DNA of 64,000 nt from Radiobacillus deserti (GTDB lineage: Bacteria; Bacillota; Bacilli; Bacillales; Amphibacillaceae): positions 558,001-622,000 of the forward strand of contig NZ_CP041666.1 in assembly GCF_007301515.1 (NCBI RefSeq), given 5' to 3'. A program made the position numbers and the translations under genes. Within the stretch, counting starts at the first letter, position 1. Every line of letters starts with the position of its first letter. Below, one piece after another: positions 42,111-51,498 of this stretch. The notes under the pieces were generated by a model, which worked only from the letters and a program-made list of their open reading frames with translations, made no database searches and was not told where the DNA came from.

Positions 42111-43685
42111 TTAATCGATTAGTCCTTCTTCCTTCAAAAAGTCAACAGCTACATCTTCATATCGTTCTTTATTGAGGTCTACTCGGGCATTGAGCTCTTG
42201 CATTTTTTCATTATCAATCCTGCCGACGAGCATTCCTAATACTTCTTTAATTTCTGGGTGCTTTTCTAACGTATCTGCCCGGATGATTGGTGTTGCGTAA
42301 TATGGTGGGAAGAAGTTTTTATCATCTTCAAGCACTTTCAGGTTAAATGCAGGAATACGTCCATCGGTTGAGAATGCGTCGATTACATCCACATCTCCAT
42401 TTTTTATGGCACTGTACATAATCCCAGAATCCATTGCCTTCGTACTCCCAAATTGAATATCGTAAGTGTCAACAAGTCCCGGATAACCGTCTTTTCGCTC
42501 TAAAAATTCCGGTTCGGATCCGAGTGTTAGCTCTGGTGCTTTTTCAGCTAAGTCCGATATGCTTGAAATACCCCACTTTTCTGCATCTTCTTTTCGCATC
42601 GTTAACGTATAGGTGTTATTAAACCCAAATGGTTCTAACCAAACAATATCATATTTTTCTTTAAATCGTTTTTTAACAATTTCATATACTCGATCAGGAT
42701 CATTCACCATTTCTTCCTTCAAAATACTTAAAAGACCTGTTCCTGTGTATTCCATATACAGGTCATAATCTCCACCATTCAGCCCATCAAACACAGGGGC
42801 TGTTCCACCAAGGAACGATTCATATTCTACATTTAGGTCCGTTTTTTCCTCAATTAGATGTCCCATAATGTAAACCATAATTTCCTGCTCGGTGAAATTC
42901 TTTCCTGTGATGGTTATCGTATCGGTGTCACCTGCAGTGTTCGTATCCATTTGAGAAATAAACGTTGAGATTGGAATTAGTAAAATTAAACCAACAACCA
43001 CCCATTTACGAACACGGGATACTTTTGGATTGGTTTTTTTCTCCTGGATACCTCTAGGGGTAACATCGTTTTCTAACAATTTTATTAAGTAGTCAAATAT
43101 TATCGCTAGTAACGCAGACGGGATAGCACCAGCCAAGATAAGGCCCGTGTTATACGTTTGGAGTCCGCGGAAAATCAAATCTCCGAGTCCACCTGCCCCG
43201 ATTAGTCCTGCAATGGTAGCAACTCCAATAATTAAAACGGTTGCTGTCCGTATTCCACCCATGATGACACTAAGGGATAATGGTAATTCAACCATCCATA
43301 GCACTTGTCGGTTGGTCATCCCCATTCCAACGCCTGCATTGATTGCAGATTGATTAACACCTGTAATTCCTAAGTATGTGTTACGTAATATCGGCAGTAA
43401 GCCATATACCGTTAATGCTATAATCGCTGGAAGCTGTCCAGTTCCGATAAGTGGCACAAGGAAAACAAGCAAGGCAAGACTCGGGATAGTTTGAAAAATC
43501 CCAGCTATTCCAATTATCGTATCCGCTATTTTGCGATGGCGTGTTAGATAGATACCAAGTGGGACGGAAATTAAAATGGCAATCGCAATGGAGATAAGCG
43601 AGAGGTACATATGCTCTAGTATTAAATCCCAAATGGTTGACCACCGGTTTGCAAATACATCGATTGTACTTTGAAAGATATTAAT
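42111..43685 (-). CDS. opuFB: OpuF-type compatible-solute ABC permease fused to substrate-binding domain
   Basis: A membrane protein of about 524 residues. The N-terminal permease domain (SVPLGIYLTRHRKIADTIIG, then IGAGGLGDLIF with the EAA-like loop) is fused at about residue 250 to an OpuAC/ProX-type binding domain (TITGKNFTEQEIMVYIMG, YDLYMEYTGTG). Such OpuF systems import glycine betaine and related osmolytes. The first ATG (43610) has no ribosome site. The frame runs upstream with OpuCB-like residues to an ATT at 43683-43685, seven bases after AGGAGGGA, so an AUU start is likely. Operon with the ATPase gene. Confidence 0.88.
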   Translation of the reverse strand: MNIFQSTIDVFANRWSTIWDLILEHMYLSLISIAIAILISVPLGIYLTRHRKIADTIIGIAGIFQTIPSLALLVFLVPLIGTGQLPAIIALTVYGLLPILRNTYLGITGVNQSAINAGVGMGMTNRQVLWMVELPLSLSVIMGGIRTATVLIIGVATIAGLIGAGGLGDLIFRGLQTYNTGLILAGAIPSALLAIIFDYLIKLLENDVTPRGIQEKKTNPKVSRVRKWVVVGLILLIPISTFISQMDTNTAGDTDTITITGKNFTEQEIMVYIMGHLIEEKTDLNVEYESFLGGTAPVFDGLNGGDYDLYMEYTGTGLLSILKEEMVNDPDRVYEIVKKRFKEKYDIVWLEPFGFNNTYTLTMRKEDAEKWGISSISDLAEKAPELTLGSEPEFLERKDGYPGLVDTYDIQFGSTKAMDSGIMYSAIKNGDVDVIDAFSTDGRIPAFNLKVLEDDKNFFPPYYATPIIRADTLEKHPEIKEVLGMLVGRIDNEKMQELNARVDLNKERYEDVAVDFLKEEGLID

Positions 43686-43697
43686 TTTAAATCCCTC

Positions 43698-44819
43698 CTA
43701 CTCAGCCATTTGGTCCACGATATGTTCCACAAGGCTAGCTCGCGTCACAATGCCTAGAACCTTTTTATGTTCATCCAGAACGGGAACAAAACCATATTTC
43801 GAATTATTCACATGCTGAAAAGCTACTTCGCCGGAATCGTCCATTTTGAGCGTAAGAACTTCTGTATCCATTACATCTTCTAGAGTTAATTCTTCTTCGG
43901 TGTAACGTTTTTGTACTTCCCATACCGTAGCAATGCCTAGGAACGTGTCCTTGTTGTCAATTACTACAAGGCTATCTACACGTCTTCTTCGCATTAATTT
44001 TAATGATTCAGCAAGCCCTCTCGTTCCATATGCTGTGACAGGTTGAACGGTTAGTTTTTTTAGGCTAGGGAGTGATAAACTATCGTTTTCATGTAAACGA
44101 TCTTCTCCGATAAAACTGCGAACAAATTTATTGGCTGGATGTCGGATAATGTTCTCTGGACGATCAACCTGAACCACTTCTCCATCCTTCATAATGCAAA
44201 TTCGATCGGCAATTTTTAAAGCTTCGTCCATATCATGAGTAACAAATACGATTGTTTTATGTATTTCTTGTTGTAGACGGACAAGCTCATCTTGTAGTTG
44301 TTCACGACTAATGGGATCGAGTGCGCTAAATGGTTCATCCATGAGAATAATTTTGGGGTCTGCGGCTAATGCACGAATAACACCAATTCGTTGCTGTTGA
44401 CCACCACTCAATTCGCTCGGATAGCGATTTCCGAAGGTGTCCGAATCCAGACCAACCATATTCATAAGTTCGTCCACTTTGTCTATATACTGTTCTTTGT
44501 TCCATTTTAAAAGACGTGGAACGAGGGAGACATTTTCTTTAATGGTCAAGTGGGGCAATAAACCAATTTGCTGAATTACATATCCAATGGTACGTCGAAG
44601 CTTTACAGGATCTTCCTTTGAAATATCCTTTCCTTCAATAGAAATGGTGCCACCAGTTGGTTCAATCAGTCGGTTAATCATTTTCATCGTTGTCGTTTTT
44701 CCCGAACCACTTGGACCAATGAGTACAAGCAATTCCCCTTCTTTTACTTTAAATGTGACATTCCTCAGGGCCTTGAATCCATCCTGGAATTGTTTATTAA
44801 CTTCGTTGAATTCTATCAA
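43698..44819 (-). CDS. opuFA: OpuF-type ABC ATPase with CBS domains
   Basis: A 373-residue ATP-binding subunit of the osmoprotectant transporter. Walker A GPSGSGKTT, signature LSGGQQQRIG, Walker B IILMDEPFSALDP. Two C-terminal CBS domains (about residues 250-370: LAESLKLMRRRRVDSLVVID; FVPVLDEHKKVLGIVT) probably sense ionic strength or nucleotides, as in OpuA and OpuC. Start TTG 44819 behind AGGAGGTG. First gene of the operon with opuFB. Confidence 0.92.
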   Translation of the reverse strand: MIEFNEVNKQFQDGFKALRNVTFKVKEGELLVLIGPSGSGKTTTMKMINRLIEPTGGTISIEGKDISKEDPVKLRRTIGYVIQQIGLLPHLTIKENVSLVPRLLKWNKEQYIDKVDELMNMVGLDSDTFGNRYPSELSGGQQQRIGVIRALAADPKIILMDEPFSALDPISREQLQDELVRLQQEIHKTIVFVTHDMDEALKIADRICIMKDGEVVQVDRPENIIRHPANKFVRSFIGEDRLHENDSLSLPSLKKLTVQPVTAYGTRGLAESLKLMRRRRVDSLVVIDNKDTFLGIATVWEVQKRYTEEELTLEDVMDTEVLTLKMDDSGEVAFQHVNNSKYGFVPVLDEHKKVLGIVTRASLVEHIVDQMAE

Positions 44820-44949
44820 TTCTCTCGCACCTCCTAACTTTTTAAATCAATCCTATTCTGTCCGGTATGCTTGTCTTTCATTCAATATGTCTTATGCGGG
44901 GATGTTATGGATAAAAATTAAAAAATTCATTCTAATCGTAAACTTAAAA

Positions 44950-44985
44950 AGTCAAAAAGAAAAGCACCTCCAAAATTTGGGGTGC
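44950..44985 (-). terminator. Terminator of the yfkAB gene
   Basis: GCACC-CCAAA pairing (44964-44974 with 44976-44985) with one bulge. Read on the minus strand, a CTTTTCTTTTT tail follows, 11 bp after the radical SAM stop. Confidence 0.7.
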
Positions 44986-44995
44986 AATCCTAGCA

Positions 44996-46126
44996 TTATG
45001 CTTCTTTATATAGATGTAAATTAGTTTTTCTACTTTGAAAGTCGGTATCTGGATAATAAGTGTTTTTCACTAAAATATTTGGTCCTAAGCATTTTACGGC
45101 AGGACAATGGCAGTTAATGCTTTTCGCCGTTTTAGTGGATAGCCACCGAGAAAAAGCGGTTGTGAGTGCAGTGTCTTGGATGTTTCCTAATGCGTCTTCA
45201 TCTCCAAAGTCCGTGACAATGATATCACCGGTAAAGATATTGACATTTAATCGGGAACGACCGTCCGGATCATTTCTTACAGTTACATTTTTTTCTGCGT
45301 ACAGTCTTTCTAACAATTTTAGGTCATCTGTAGAGGAACTACATGGATAGAAGGGTAATGTACCGAACAGCATCCATACCTCTTCCTTTCGATGATTGAG
45401 CAGACGTGTAATCGCATTTCGAGTATCCTCTAGGCTTAGTGTCTCAAGCTGACTAGCAAAGTCGACTGGATACATAGGGTGAATCTCATGGCGTGTACAA
45501 CCCATTTCCCTAACTTGATCATGTATATGCTCCAGGTACGGAAACGTGCGTTTGTTTAACATCGTTTCCGCTGAAACAAGTACGCCATCTGCCGAGAGTC
45601 GCTTAGAGTTCTCTATCATCTTATGATAATAATTTTCTCGATGTGCAACGGACGGTTTGCGCTCCATGTTAGCGAATCCTGTTTCAACAAACTCTTCTGT
45701 TGTACCCCAGTTGTGAGAGATATGTAAGACATCTAGAAAAGGAATAATTTCTTCATAACGATTGTAAGGTAACGTTAAATTAGAATTCATCTGTGTTTTG
45801 ACGCCACGTTGGTGGGCGTATCTTAGTAAAGGTAGCACATATTCTCTGACTGATCTTTTAGACATCATTGGTTCCCCGCCAGTAATACTTAGTGTGCGCA
45901 GATGCTGGATTTCTTCTAATCTGTTTAGAATAAGCTCAATGGAAAGGGCATCCGGATCCTTTGCTTGTAACGTATAACCAACAGCACAGTGCGCACAGCG
46001 CATGTTACAAAGGGTCGTCGTTGTAAATTCAATATTTGATAATGTCATGTTTCCATGTTCTTCTACATCCATATAGGCTTCCCATGGATCGTAAGAAGGG
46101 GTGATGGTTGAAAGAGAGTTCTTCAA
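44996..46126 (-). CDS. yfkAB: Radical SAM/CxCxxxxC motif protein YfkAB
   Basis: A 376-residue iron-sulfur enzyme. Radical SAM cluster motif CNMRCAHC (CxxxCxxC) near residue 41, SAM-binding TGGEPM, and a C-terminal Cys motif CHCPAVKCLG. The beginning ITPSYDPWEAYMDVEEHG is nearly that of Bacillus YfkAB. Reaction unknown. Start TTG 46126, with AAGGAGC some 13 bases upstream; an ATG nearby is out of frame. Monocistronic, with a terminator. Confidence 0.92.
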   Translation of the reverse strand: MKNSLSTITPSYDPWEAYMDVEEHGNMTLSNIEFTTTTLCNMRCAHCAVGYTLQAKDPDALSIELILNRLEEIQHLRTLSITGGEPMMSKRSVREYVLPLLRYAHQRGVKTQMNSNLTLPYNRYEEIIPFLDVLHISHNWGTTEEFVETGFANMERKPSVAHRENYYHKMIENSKRLSADGVLVSAETMLNKRTFPYLEHIHDQVREMGCTRHEIHPMYPVDFASQLETLSLEDTRNAITRLLNHRKEEVWMLFGTLPFYPCSSSTDDLKLLERLYAEKNVTVRNDPDGRSRLNVNIFTGDIIVTDFGDEDALGNIQDTALTTAFSRWLSTKTAKSINCHCPAVKCLGPNILVKNTYYPDTDFQSRKTNLHLYKEA

Positions 46127-46216
46127 AATATTTCATTGCTCCTTTTGCCTTCGATATTTACCTTCGATTAGTCTAACATATGGTAATGATTTAGTAATTA
46201 TAATTATAAAGGAAAT

Positions 46217-46278
46217 GGTGCCTGTCACGCCCCGGATTGTGTCGAATATTCGACACAATCCGGGGCGTGACAGGCACC
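46217..46278. repeat. REP-like palindrome, copy 3 (perfect, 62 bp)
   Basis: A perfect 2 x 31-bp palindrome, from GGTGCCTGTCACGCCCCGG to its exact complement, with GTCGAAT/ATTCGAC at the centre. Lies between yfkAB and natB and may end transcription of natB from its convergent side or be a mobile REP. Confidence 0.95.
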
Positions 46279-46284
46279 AAAGAT

Positions 46285-47448
46285 TTAATTTATCACCCAT
46301 TTATCCTTCAGGAACATAATCCTTCCAATGACAAAGACGATTATAATAAACAATAGGTTACTACCGACCATAGCCCCAAGATGTTGATAATCAATGATGC
46401 CAAAACACAGTTCCTTTAAGCTTGTAAAGATGTTCATCACCGGAATGGCAAAATGATACAAGGATAATTCATTAATGCCAATTTCTGATGTAATCATGAC
46501 AGGGAACACAACTACCATCATGATTGGCGTGCTATAGCTTTGTGCTTCTTTTACCGTTTTCCCAACAATGCTTGTAAGCATCAGTAGCGTTGCAACGAAC
46601 ATCGCATAGATAAGGGATACAAGTAGGGAAAATCCGATAATCTGATACGTATGATTCGCAAAGGATACTTCAACGGCACTTCTTAAGTTCTCCGTTAAGA
46701 ATCCAATCTCTAGTGCAACCACGATGAGTGTCACCAATCCAGTGATGGCTCCAATGGATGTTATAGTCATCCACTTTGCTACAAGTAAATGCATGCGATT
46801 AACAGGAGTCATTAATAGGGCCTCCATCGTTTTCTTCTCTTTTTCCCCCGCGAACAAGTCTGCACCAGCTGGACTCGCACCAATCCCGATAGATAACGTA
46901 AGGATTAACGGGATGAGTAGGGCAAGCATATTAACGCCATTACTATCATCCGTTAAGTCCTTTTGCTCTAATGTAAATGGCTCAAGCAGATCATTAGACA
47001 TCTGTTCCGCAGATAGCCGTTCGGTAATGACAGTAGTTTTGTAACGCTCTAATCCAGCCGTAACGAGTGCCATGAGCTGTGACGCATCTTGACTAAACGA
47101 ATCTCCGATAATCGTTGCCGTAGCGTCCTCTCCTTGCCTCACACGATTGATAAAATCATCACTTAATAAAAGGGCTGCTTGAGCTTCGCCTTCCTTCAAT
47201 GCTTCTTCCGGATCCGACGATTTCACGATTTCAATATTATCTAATCCACGTAGGAAAGTATGTTCCTCTGTGCTAAACGATTCATCCACCGCAAGTTGAT
47301 AGGTGTCGGATGAGTCATTAGACAGCATTTTTTCATAAAACAGGACAAGTCCTGTCATGATAATAATAGGTAAAAGAACCGTTAACAAAAGTGTACGACG
47401 ATCGCGAAAAGAATCTTTCATTTCTTTTATATAAATGTTACGAAGCAT
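46285..47448 (-). CDS. natB: ABC-2 permease NatB (sodium extrusion type)
   Basis: A 387-residue membrane protein. One N-terminal helix (LLLTVLLPIIIMTGLVLFY), a large extracytoplasmic domain (about residues 45-170), then five or six helices with the typical EKEKKTMEALLMTPVNR loop. Together with NatA it forms an ABC exporter linked to Na+ extrusion in B. subtilis. Its start overlaps natA by 11 bp. The neighbouring divergent two-component pair supports the assignment. Confidence 0.87.
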   Translation of the reverse strand: MLRNIYIKEMKDSFRDRRTLLLTVLLPIIIMTGLVLFYEKMLSNDSSDTYQLAVDESFSTEEHTFLRGLDNIEIVKSSDPEEALKEGEAQAALLLSDDFINRVRQGEDATATIIGDSFSQDASQLMALVTAGLERYKTTVITERLSAEQMSNDLLEPFTLEQKDLTDDSNGVNMLALLIPLILTLSIGIGASPAGADLFAGEKEKKTMEALLMTPVNRMHLLVAKWMTITSIGAITGLVTLIVVALEIGFLTENLRSAVEVSFANHTYQIIGFSLLVSLIYAMFVATLLMLTSIVGKTVKEAQSYSTPIMMVVVFPVMITSEIGINELSLYHFAIPVMNIFTSLKELCFGIIDYQHLGAMVGSNLLFIIIVFVIGRIMFLKDKWVIN

Positions 47449-48190
47449 GGTGGATATTCCCCCTAACTAATTTACTCATGAAAATATAGTTTAAATCACG
47501 ACTACCTTCCTCTTCATAGAGGTCCTCTAAGGATCCGTGATGAACGAGTTCCCCTTTATGCATCATAGCAACAGAGTCACATAATAGTGTGACCTCCTCC
47601 ATAATGTGGCTAGAGAAAATAATCGTTTTTTCCATGTGTTTGAGTTGATGGATAAGTTCGCGAAACACATTCGAAGATGTAATATCTAATCCAGTGGTTG
47701 GCTCATCGAATAAGATAATATCTGGGTTGTGTAAGATGGTCCTGGAAATGGCAACTTTCTGGCGCATCCCTTTGGAAAAACCACCTACCTTTCGATCCAA
47801 GTAATCTCGCATTCCAAACATTTTAGCAAGCTCATCGATTCTTACTTTTGTTTCATGCTTGCTCATCCCATAAAGCATTGCAAAGTACTCCAGGTTCTCT
47901 TTTGCTGTTAGTCGGTCATACAACCCGGTTTCCCCACCAAAAAGGACACCTATTTTTTTCTTTACCGCATTAGGGTTCTTTACGGTATCATGTCCGGCAA
48001 CGGTCACGGTTCCATCGGTTGGGGTTAAAAGAGTTGCAACCGCTCGTAGTAGAGTTGTTTTTCCTGCACCGTTTTCTCCGAGTAAACCGAGAACCTCTCC
48101 TTGTTTCACCTTAAAAGAAACATGCTTTAAAGCTGTGACATGTGCCTTTTTATCTTGAAATTTTTTTGTCACTTCATGAATCTCAATCAT
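47438..48190 (-). CDS. natA: ABC ATPase NatA
   Basis: A 250-residue ATP-binding protein from ATG 48190 behind GAGGTGAATG; a longer frame to 48241 has no ribosome site. Walker A GENGAGKTT, signature GFSKGMRQKV, Walker B IILFDEPTTGLD. It drives the NatB permease. Divergent from the response regulator gene; the 166-bp gap should hold both promoters. Confidence 0.9.
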   Translation of the reverse strand: MIEIHEVTKKFQDKKAHVTALKHVSFKVKQGEVLGLLGENGAGKTTLLRAVATLLTPTDGTVTVAGHDTVKNPNAVKKKIGVLFGGETGLYDRLTAKENLEYFAMLYGMSKHETKVRIDELAKMFGMRDYLDRKVGGFSKGMRQKVAISRTILHNPDIILFDEPTTGLDITSSNVFRELIHQLKHMEKTIIFSSHIMEEVTLLCDSVAMMHKGELVHHGSLEDLYEEEGSRDLNYIFMSKLVRGNIHHAS

Positions 48191-48356
48191 TTCATTCACC
48201 TCATGTTTATTAGTTCTTGAGCTAATCATACAAATAATCAATGGTGGAATCAGTAGGTATGTCGTAAAACATCCTTTTTATGTCGTGAAAATGACATCAT
48301 GCAGTCTAATGATGGTAAAATAGAGATAATCTTTTTGGTATAGGTGAGGCGAAATA

Positions 48357-49055
48357 ATGAAAGTCGGACTTGTGGATGATCGATTAATAGATTTAGATAA
48401 GCTGCACGGAATTGTGGAGAGTATTCCAACTGTAGACATTGTATTTTCAACACAATCTGCTGAAGAGGCGTATGATTATATAAAAAAGAAAGCGGTGGAT
48501 CTATTAATCGCTGACATAGAGATGCCCAATCTATCAGGCTATGAGCTTGCGGATATTATTCACTCCCACGCCCTAGATATCTCCGTTATATTTGTGACAG
48601 CAAATAGCGGATATGCCGTACACGCATTTGAACTGGATGTGCACGATTACATTATGAAGCCTTATTCCAAGGAGCGATTGATAAAAAGTGTGGAACGACT
48701 TTTGGAGAAATCAAGCGCGGCTCAGATTAATGGACGGCTCTATTTGAAACAAAAAAATGACATACATATTATTCAGAAAAAAGACATTGTTTTTATTGAG
48801 CGTTCTGGACGATCAACAACAATACATACGAAACAAAATCAGATTAAAACGTATCAAACGTTAAATGAGTTAGAAGGGGAATTGCGAGAACGGGATTTTT
48901 TAAGGTCACATCGTTCCTTTATTATTAACATTCATTATGTGAAAAACTTTTCATTGTATGCGAAAAACTCCTACACCGTTTCTTTTGAAGGCATGGAAGC
49001 ACAGGCGATGATTACAAAAGAAAAAGTGGATTTTCTACAGCAGTATTATTTTTAA
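48357..49055 (+). CDS. natR: LytTR response regulator (NatR-like)
   Basis: A 232-residue regulator. The receiver domain has acidic residues and the phospho-acceptor Asp in LLIADIEMPNLSGYELA (about residue 54) and Lys in YIMKPYSKERL. A LytTR DNA-binding domain follows from about residue 130 (IHIIQKKDIVFIERSGRSTT; FLRSHRSFIINIHYVKNF). B. subtilis NatR activates natAB; here the genes are divergent. ATG behind TAGGTGAGG. The kinase gene follows with a 12-bp gap. Confidence 0.87.
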   Translation: MKVGLVDDRLIDLDKLHGIVESIPTVDIVFSTQSAEEAYDYIKKKAVDLLIADIEMPNLSGYELADIIHSHALDISVIFVTANSGYAVHAFELDVHDYIMKPYSKERLIKSVERLLEKSSAAQINGRLYLKQKNDIHIIQKKDIVFIERSGRSTTIHTKQNQIKTYQTLNELEGELRERDFLRSHRSFIINIHYVKNFSLYAKNSYTVSFEGMEAQAMITKEKVDFLQQYYF

Positions 49056-49067
49056 AGGGTGAAGTAT

Positions 49068-50036
49068 GTGAAATCGGAAAACGTGTATTGGGGAATTGTT
49101 GGGGTTATAAGTGCACTTTATATGTATCTATTTTTAGGAAATAATTTGGCGCTTTATCTATCATATCTGATGATCATTGTGGTTCTATTTTATTTACACA
49201 GGACACTTTTATTACGGTTGCGGGGATTAGGGGCTTGGAATGTGGTTCTTATAGGATTTCAGTTATTGCTGCTTTTTCTAGCATTCTTAGAAGCTTCCGT
49301 TTGGCAAGTAGGTATATTTTTTCTTCTTTTTATAGGGATAGAATGGATTCGTTATCGATGGGGACGAGAAGTGACGAAGTCGATAATGCTTGTATCCGAA
49401 TACGAAGAACAGTTTGACCAAATGAACGAGACATTTCGAGTCGTGCGCAGTGAACGACATGAATTCTTAAAGCATATTTCAGCTATCCATTTTATGCTAG
49501 AGCATGATAATCCGCAGGGGGCTAGAGCTTACCTGAACCAACTTGTAGAGAATTATGAAGAGACAAATCTTTCTATAAAAGGGGAGAAGGGAGTAGTCGC
49601 TGGCGTTTTACATCAAGCCTATAGAAGAGCGAAGAAATCAGGAGTGGAAGTGATTTATGACTTGGATTTGCCGATATCCACGCTGCCAATGTCGGATTAT
49701 GACCTCGTTTCTTTAATGGGGAATATATTATCTAACAGTATTGATGCCTGTGAAGAATGGCAATTACATAAGAAACAAAAAGCAACTTTATCGCTTCAAT
49801 TTTATAAGAGAAGTGGTCTTTATCTATTAATTTGTAAAAATGACACCCTTCCGATTCCAACACAAGTAGTGGATCACTTATTTGATTCCTATGGACACTC
49901 AACAAAAGGAGAAGCGCATCATGGCCTAGGTACAAAGGTTATAAAAGACATCGTAGAAGCACATCAAGGCTTCTTAGACTTTGTGTACAAAGAAGAACAA
50001 TTCGAACTAAAAATAAAAATCCCCGCAGTGAAGTAA
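49068..50036 (+). CDS. natK: GHKL-type sensor histidine kinase (NatK-like)
   Basis: A 322-residue membrane kinase with several N-terminal transmembrane helices (to about residue 110). The phospho-acceptor region is RSERHEFLKHISAIHFMLEH, as in AgrC/CitA-like kinases, and a GHKL ATPase domain follows (MGNILSNSIDACEEW N-box; GHSTKGEAHHGLGTKVI G-box). Start GTG 49068 behind AAAGGGTG (GTG 49059 is inside the ribosome site). It pairs with the LytTR regulator to control natAB. The stop is 1 bp before a REP palindrome. Confidence 0.87.
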   Translation: MKSENVYWGIVGVISALYMYLFLGNNLALYLSYLMIIVVLFYLHRTLLLRLRGLGAWNVVLIGFQLLLLFLAFLEASVWQVGIFFLLFIGIEWIRYRWGREVTKSIMLVSEYEEQFDQMNETFRVVRSERHEFLKHISAIHFMLEHDNPQGARAYLNQLVENYEETNLSIKGEKGVVAGVLHQAYRRAKKSGVEVIYDLDLPISTLPMSDYDLVSLMGNILSNSIDACEEWQLHKKQKATLSLQFYKRSGLYLLICKNDTLPIPTQVVDHLFDSYGHSTKGEAHHGLGTKVIKDIVEAHQGFLDFVYKEEQFELKIKIPAVK

Positions 50037-50037
50037 C

Positions 50038-50100
50038 GGTGCCTGTCACGCCCCGAATTATGTCGAATCATTCGACAAATTACGGGTCGTGACAGGCACC
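50038..50100. repeat. REP-like palindrome, copy 4
   Basis: 63 bp with a central C, outer GGTGCCTGTCAC/GTGACAGGCACC and a few mismatches inside. It exactly fills the space between the natK stop and the stop of the convergent kinase-like gene (50100-50102), so it could work as a bidirectional terminator. Confidence 0.92.
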
Positions 50101-50624
50101 TATTTAATGATAGATAAAATGCGGTCTGCGATATCTGGAATTTCTATATGTTCTGTGTCGATGTATTCGCCAAAATCATAGTCCTCGTAAGCTTTTAAAC
50201 ATTTTTCTGTTTGTTGGAAGCACCAATTCCCTTCTTCCTCTCCACGTTCACGGAGTCTCTGAAAAATCGTATCTTTGCTAGCAGTTAGGCAAAAGGGATG
50301 CGTATCCTTGTCCAATTGTTTAAATCCATTAAAGATATGAATGAAGTAATCTGGGTTGCGAATCGTCATTGGAACAATTAAGTTCATTTTATATGTGTTT
50401 ATTAATTGCTCTGCTACGGAAACGGTTAAGGTTCTCCATAGATGTAAGTCTTGGAAGTCTCCTGACTTTGCTTCTTGCTTTTTAATCGGATCAGGAATGA
50501 TGCTTCTTAACATAAATCCGACTTCCTCTGGATCATATAACATACTATTATCTAACTTTTTTAGAAGTTCGTTTGCAATTGTTGTCTTTCCTACACCAAA
50601 AGCACCGTTAATCATTACAATCAT
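50100..50624 (-). CDS. TmrB-like P-loop ATP-binding protein
   Basis: A 174-residue soluble protein. N-terminal IVMINGAFGVGKTTIANELL is a Walker A P-loop, and later parts (YDPEEVGFMLRS, LIVPMTIRNP, LTASKDTIFQRLRERGEEE) follow the layout of TmrB (tunicamycin resistance) and adenylate-kinase-like proteins. The start is the ATG 50624 behind TTGGAGAA; ATG 50654 is before the ribosome site. It probably phosphorylates or binds a small molecule; resistance to tunicamycin itself is unproven. Confidence 0.75.
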   Translation of the reverse strand: MIVMINGAFGVGKTTIANELLKKLDNSMLYDPEEVGFMLRSIIPDPIKKQEAKSGDFQDLHLWRTLTVSVAEQLINTYKMNLIVPMTIRNPDYFIHIFNGFKQLDKDTHPFCLTASKDTIFQRLRERGEEEGNWCFQQTEKCLKAYEDYDFGEYIDTEHIEIPDIADRILSIIK

Positions 50625-50746
50625 AAATTTTTCTCCAATCTGTTTTCTTTTCAAAAGAGATACTTTTATTTTATGAGAGAACTAAAGTTAAATATAGCAA
50701 ATATTTCTAGTTTACTATATATTTAAATCAAAAATGGCGTATAAAA

Positions 50747-50808
50747 AGTGCCTGTCACTCCCCGATAATTGTCGAATATTCGACAATTATCGGGGAGTGA
50801 CAGGCACC
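50747..50808. repeat. REP-like palindrome, copy 5
   Basis: 62 bp, AGTGCCTGTCACTCCCCGAT and its complement around GTCGAAT/ATTCGAC; only the outermost base pair differs. It ends 13 bp before the next ATG, and the GGAGAG ribosome site follows it directly. Confidence 0.95.
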
Positions 50809-50821
50809 AGGAGAGATTATC

Positions 50822-51349
50822 ATGACATTTTACTACTATATTGCTGCAAACTATCCCTTAACAGAGGGAACCTTTGGTGAGAAGTTTACGTGGAAAAAGT
50901 TATCCGATGTCCCAAAACCGGATGACCCAGCGGACCTTCGAAATTGCATGGACTTGTCTGATCTAGAAGACGAGTGGGTAAAGGTGTACGAAACAGAGTT
51001 AGATTTTAGCTTTGTAGCCGTAACTTTACTCGAAAATGACCATATAAAAGAATTACTTCCGATTAGTGAAAGGTTTGTATATGAATTAGGAGGCTCTTTT
51101 TCCTATCATCGTTCTGAAGCATTCAATAATTATGATTCCTTTAAGGGAAACGAGAAGTGTGTAATGGAATTACTGGACTTTGTGAAGCGTGAACTGAAAA
51201 AAGGAGAGAGTATCCTTGTGTATGCTTGCTGGGACGGTGAAGAAGCACTTCCTGTATTAAGCGAGAGTACCATTCACATAGATACCTTCGTGCTAGGATC
51301 ATCATTTGAGTTGGAAAATAGACACTTACTAATTTTTAAGAGAGACTGA
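50822..51349 (+). CDS. Hypothetical 175-residue protein
   Basis: ATG behind GGAGAG. Soluble and acidic; begins MTFYYYIAANYPLTEG and contains FVYELGGSFSYHRSEAFNNY and ESILVYACWDGEEALP. No family recognised and no catalytic motif obvious. Isolated gene between a REP palindrome and the CotX-like gene; no terminator found right after it. Confidence 0.65.
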   Translation: MTFYYYIAANYPLTEGTFGEKFTWKKLSDVPKPDDPADLRNCMDLSDLEDEWVKVYETELDFSFVAVTLLENDHIKELLPISERFVYELGGSFSYHRSEAFNNYDSFKGNEKCVMELLDFVKRELKKGESILVYACWDGEEALPVLSESTIHIDTFVLGSSFELENRHLLIFKRD

Positions 51350-51455
51350 CGAGTGGGATGAACGAGTAGTCATGAGAGGCAGACTAGAATGAGATACTGC
51401 GGTTATAGTAGCAGAAAGTACAGCACCTATAGGAAATATCTAATATGTAAATAAA

Positions 51456-51491
51456 GGCCAATTCACCAACCTTTTAAGTTGTGAATTGGCC
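51456..51491 (-). terminator. Terminator of the cotX-like gene
   Basis: GGCCAATTCAC (51456-51466) pairs perfectly with GTGAATTGGCC (51481-51491). Read on the minus strand, TTTATTT follows. Confidence 0.8.
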
Positions 51492-51498
51492 ATACCTA

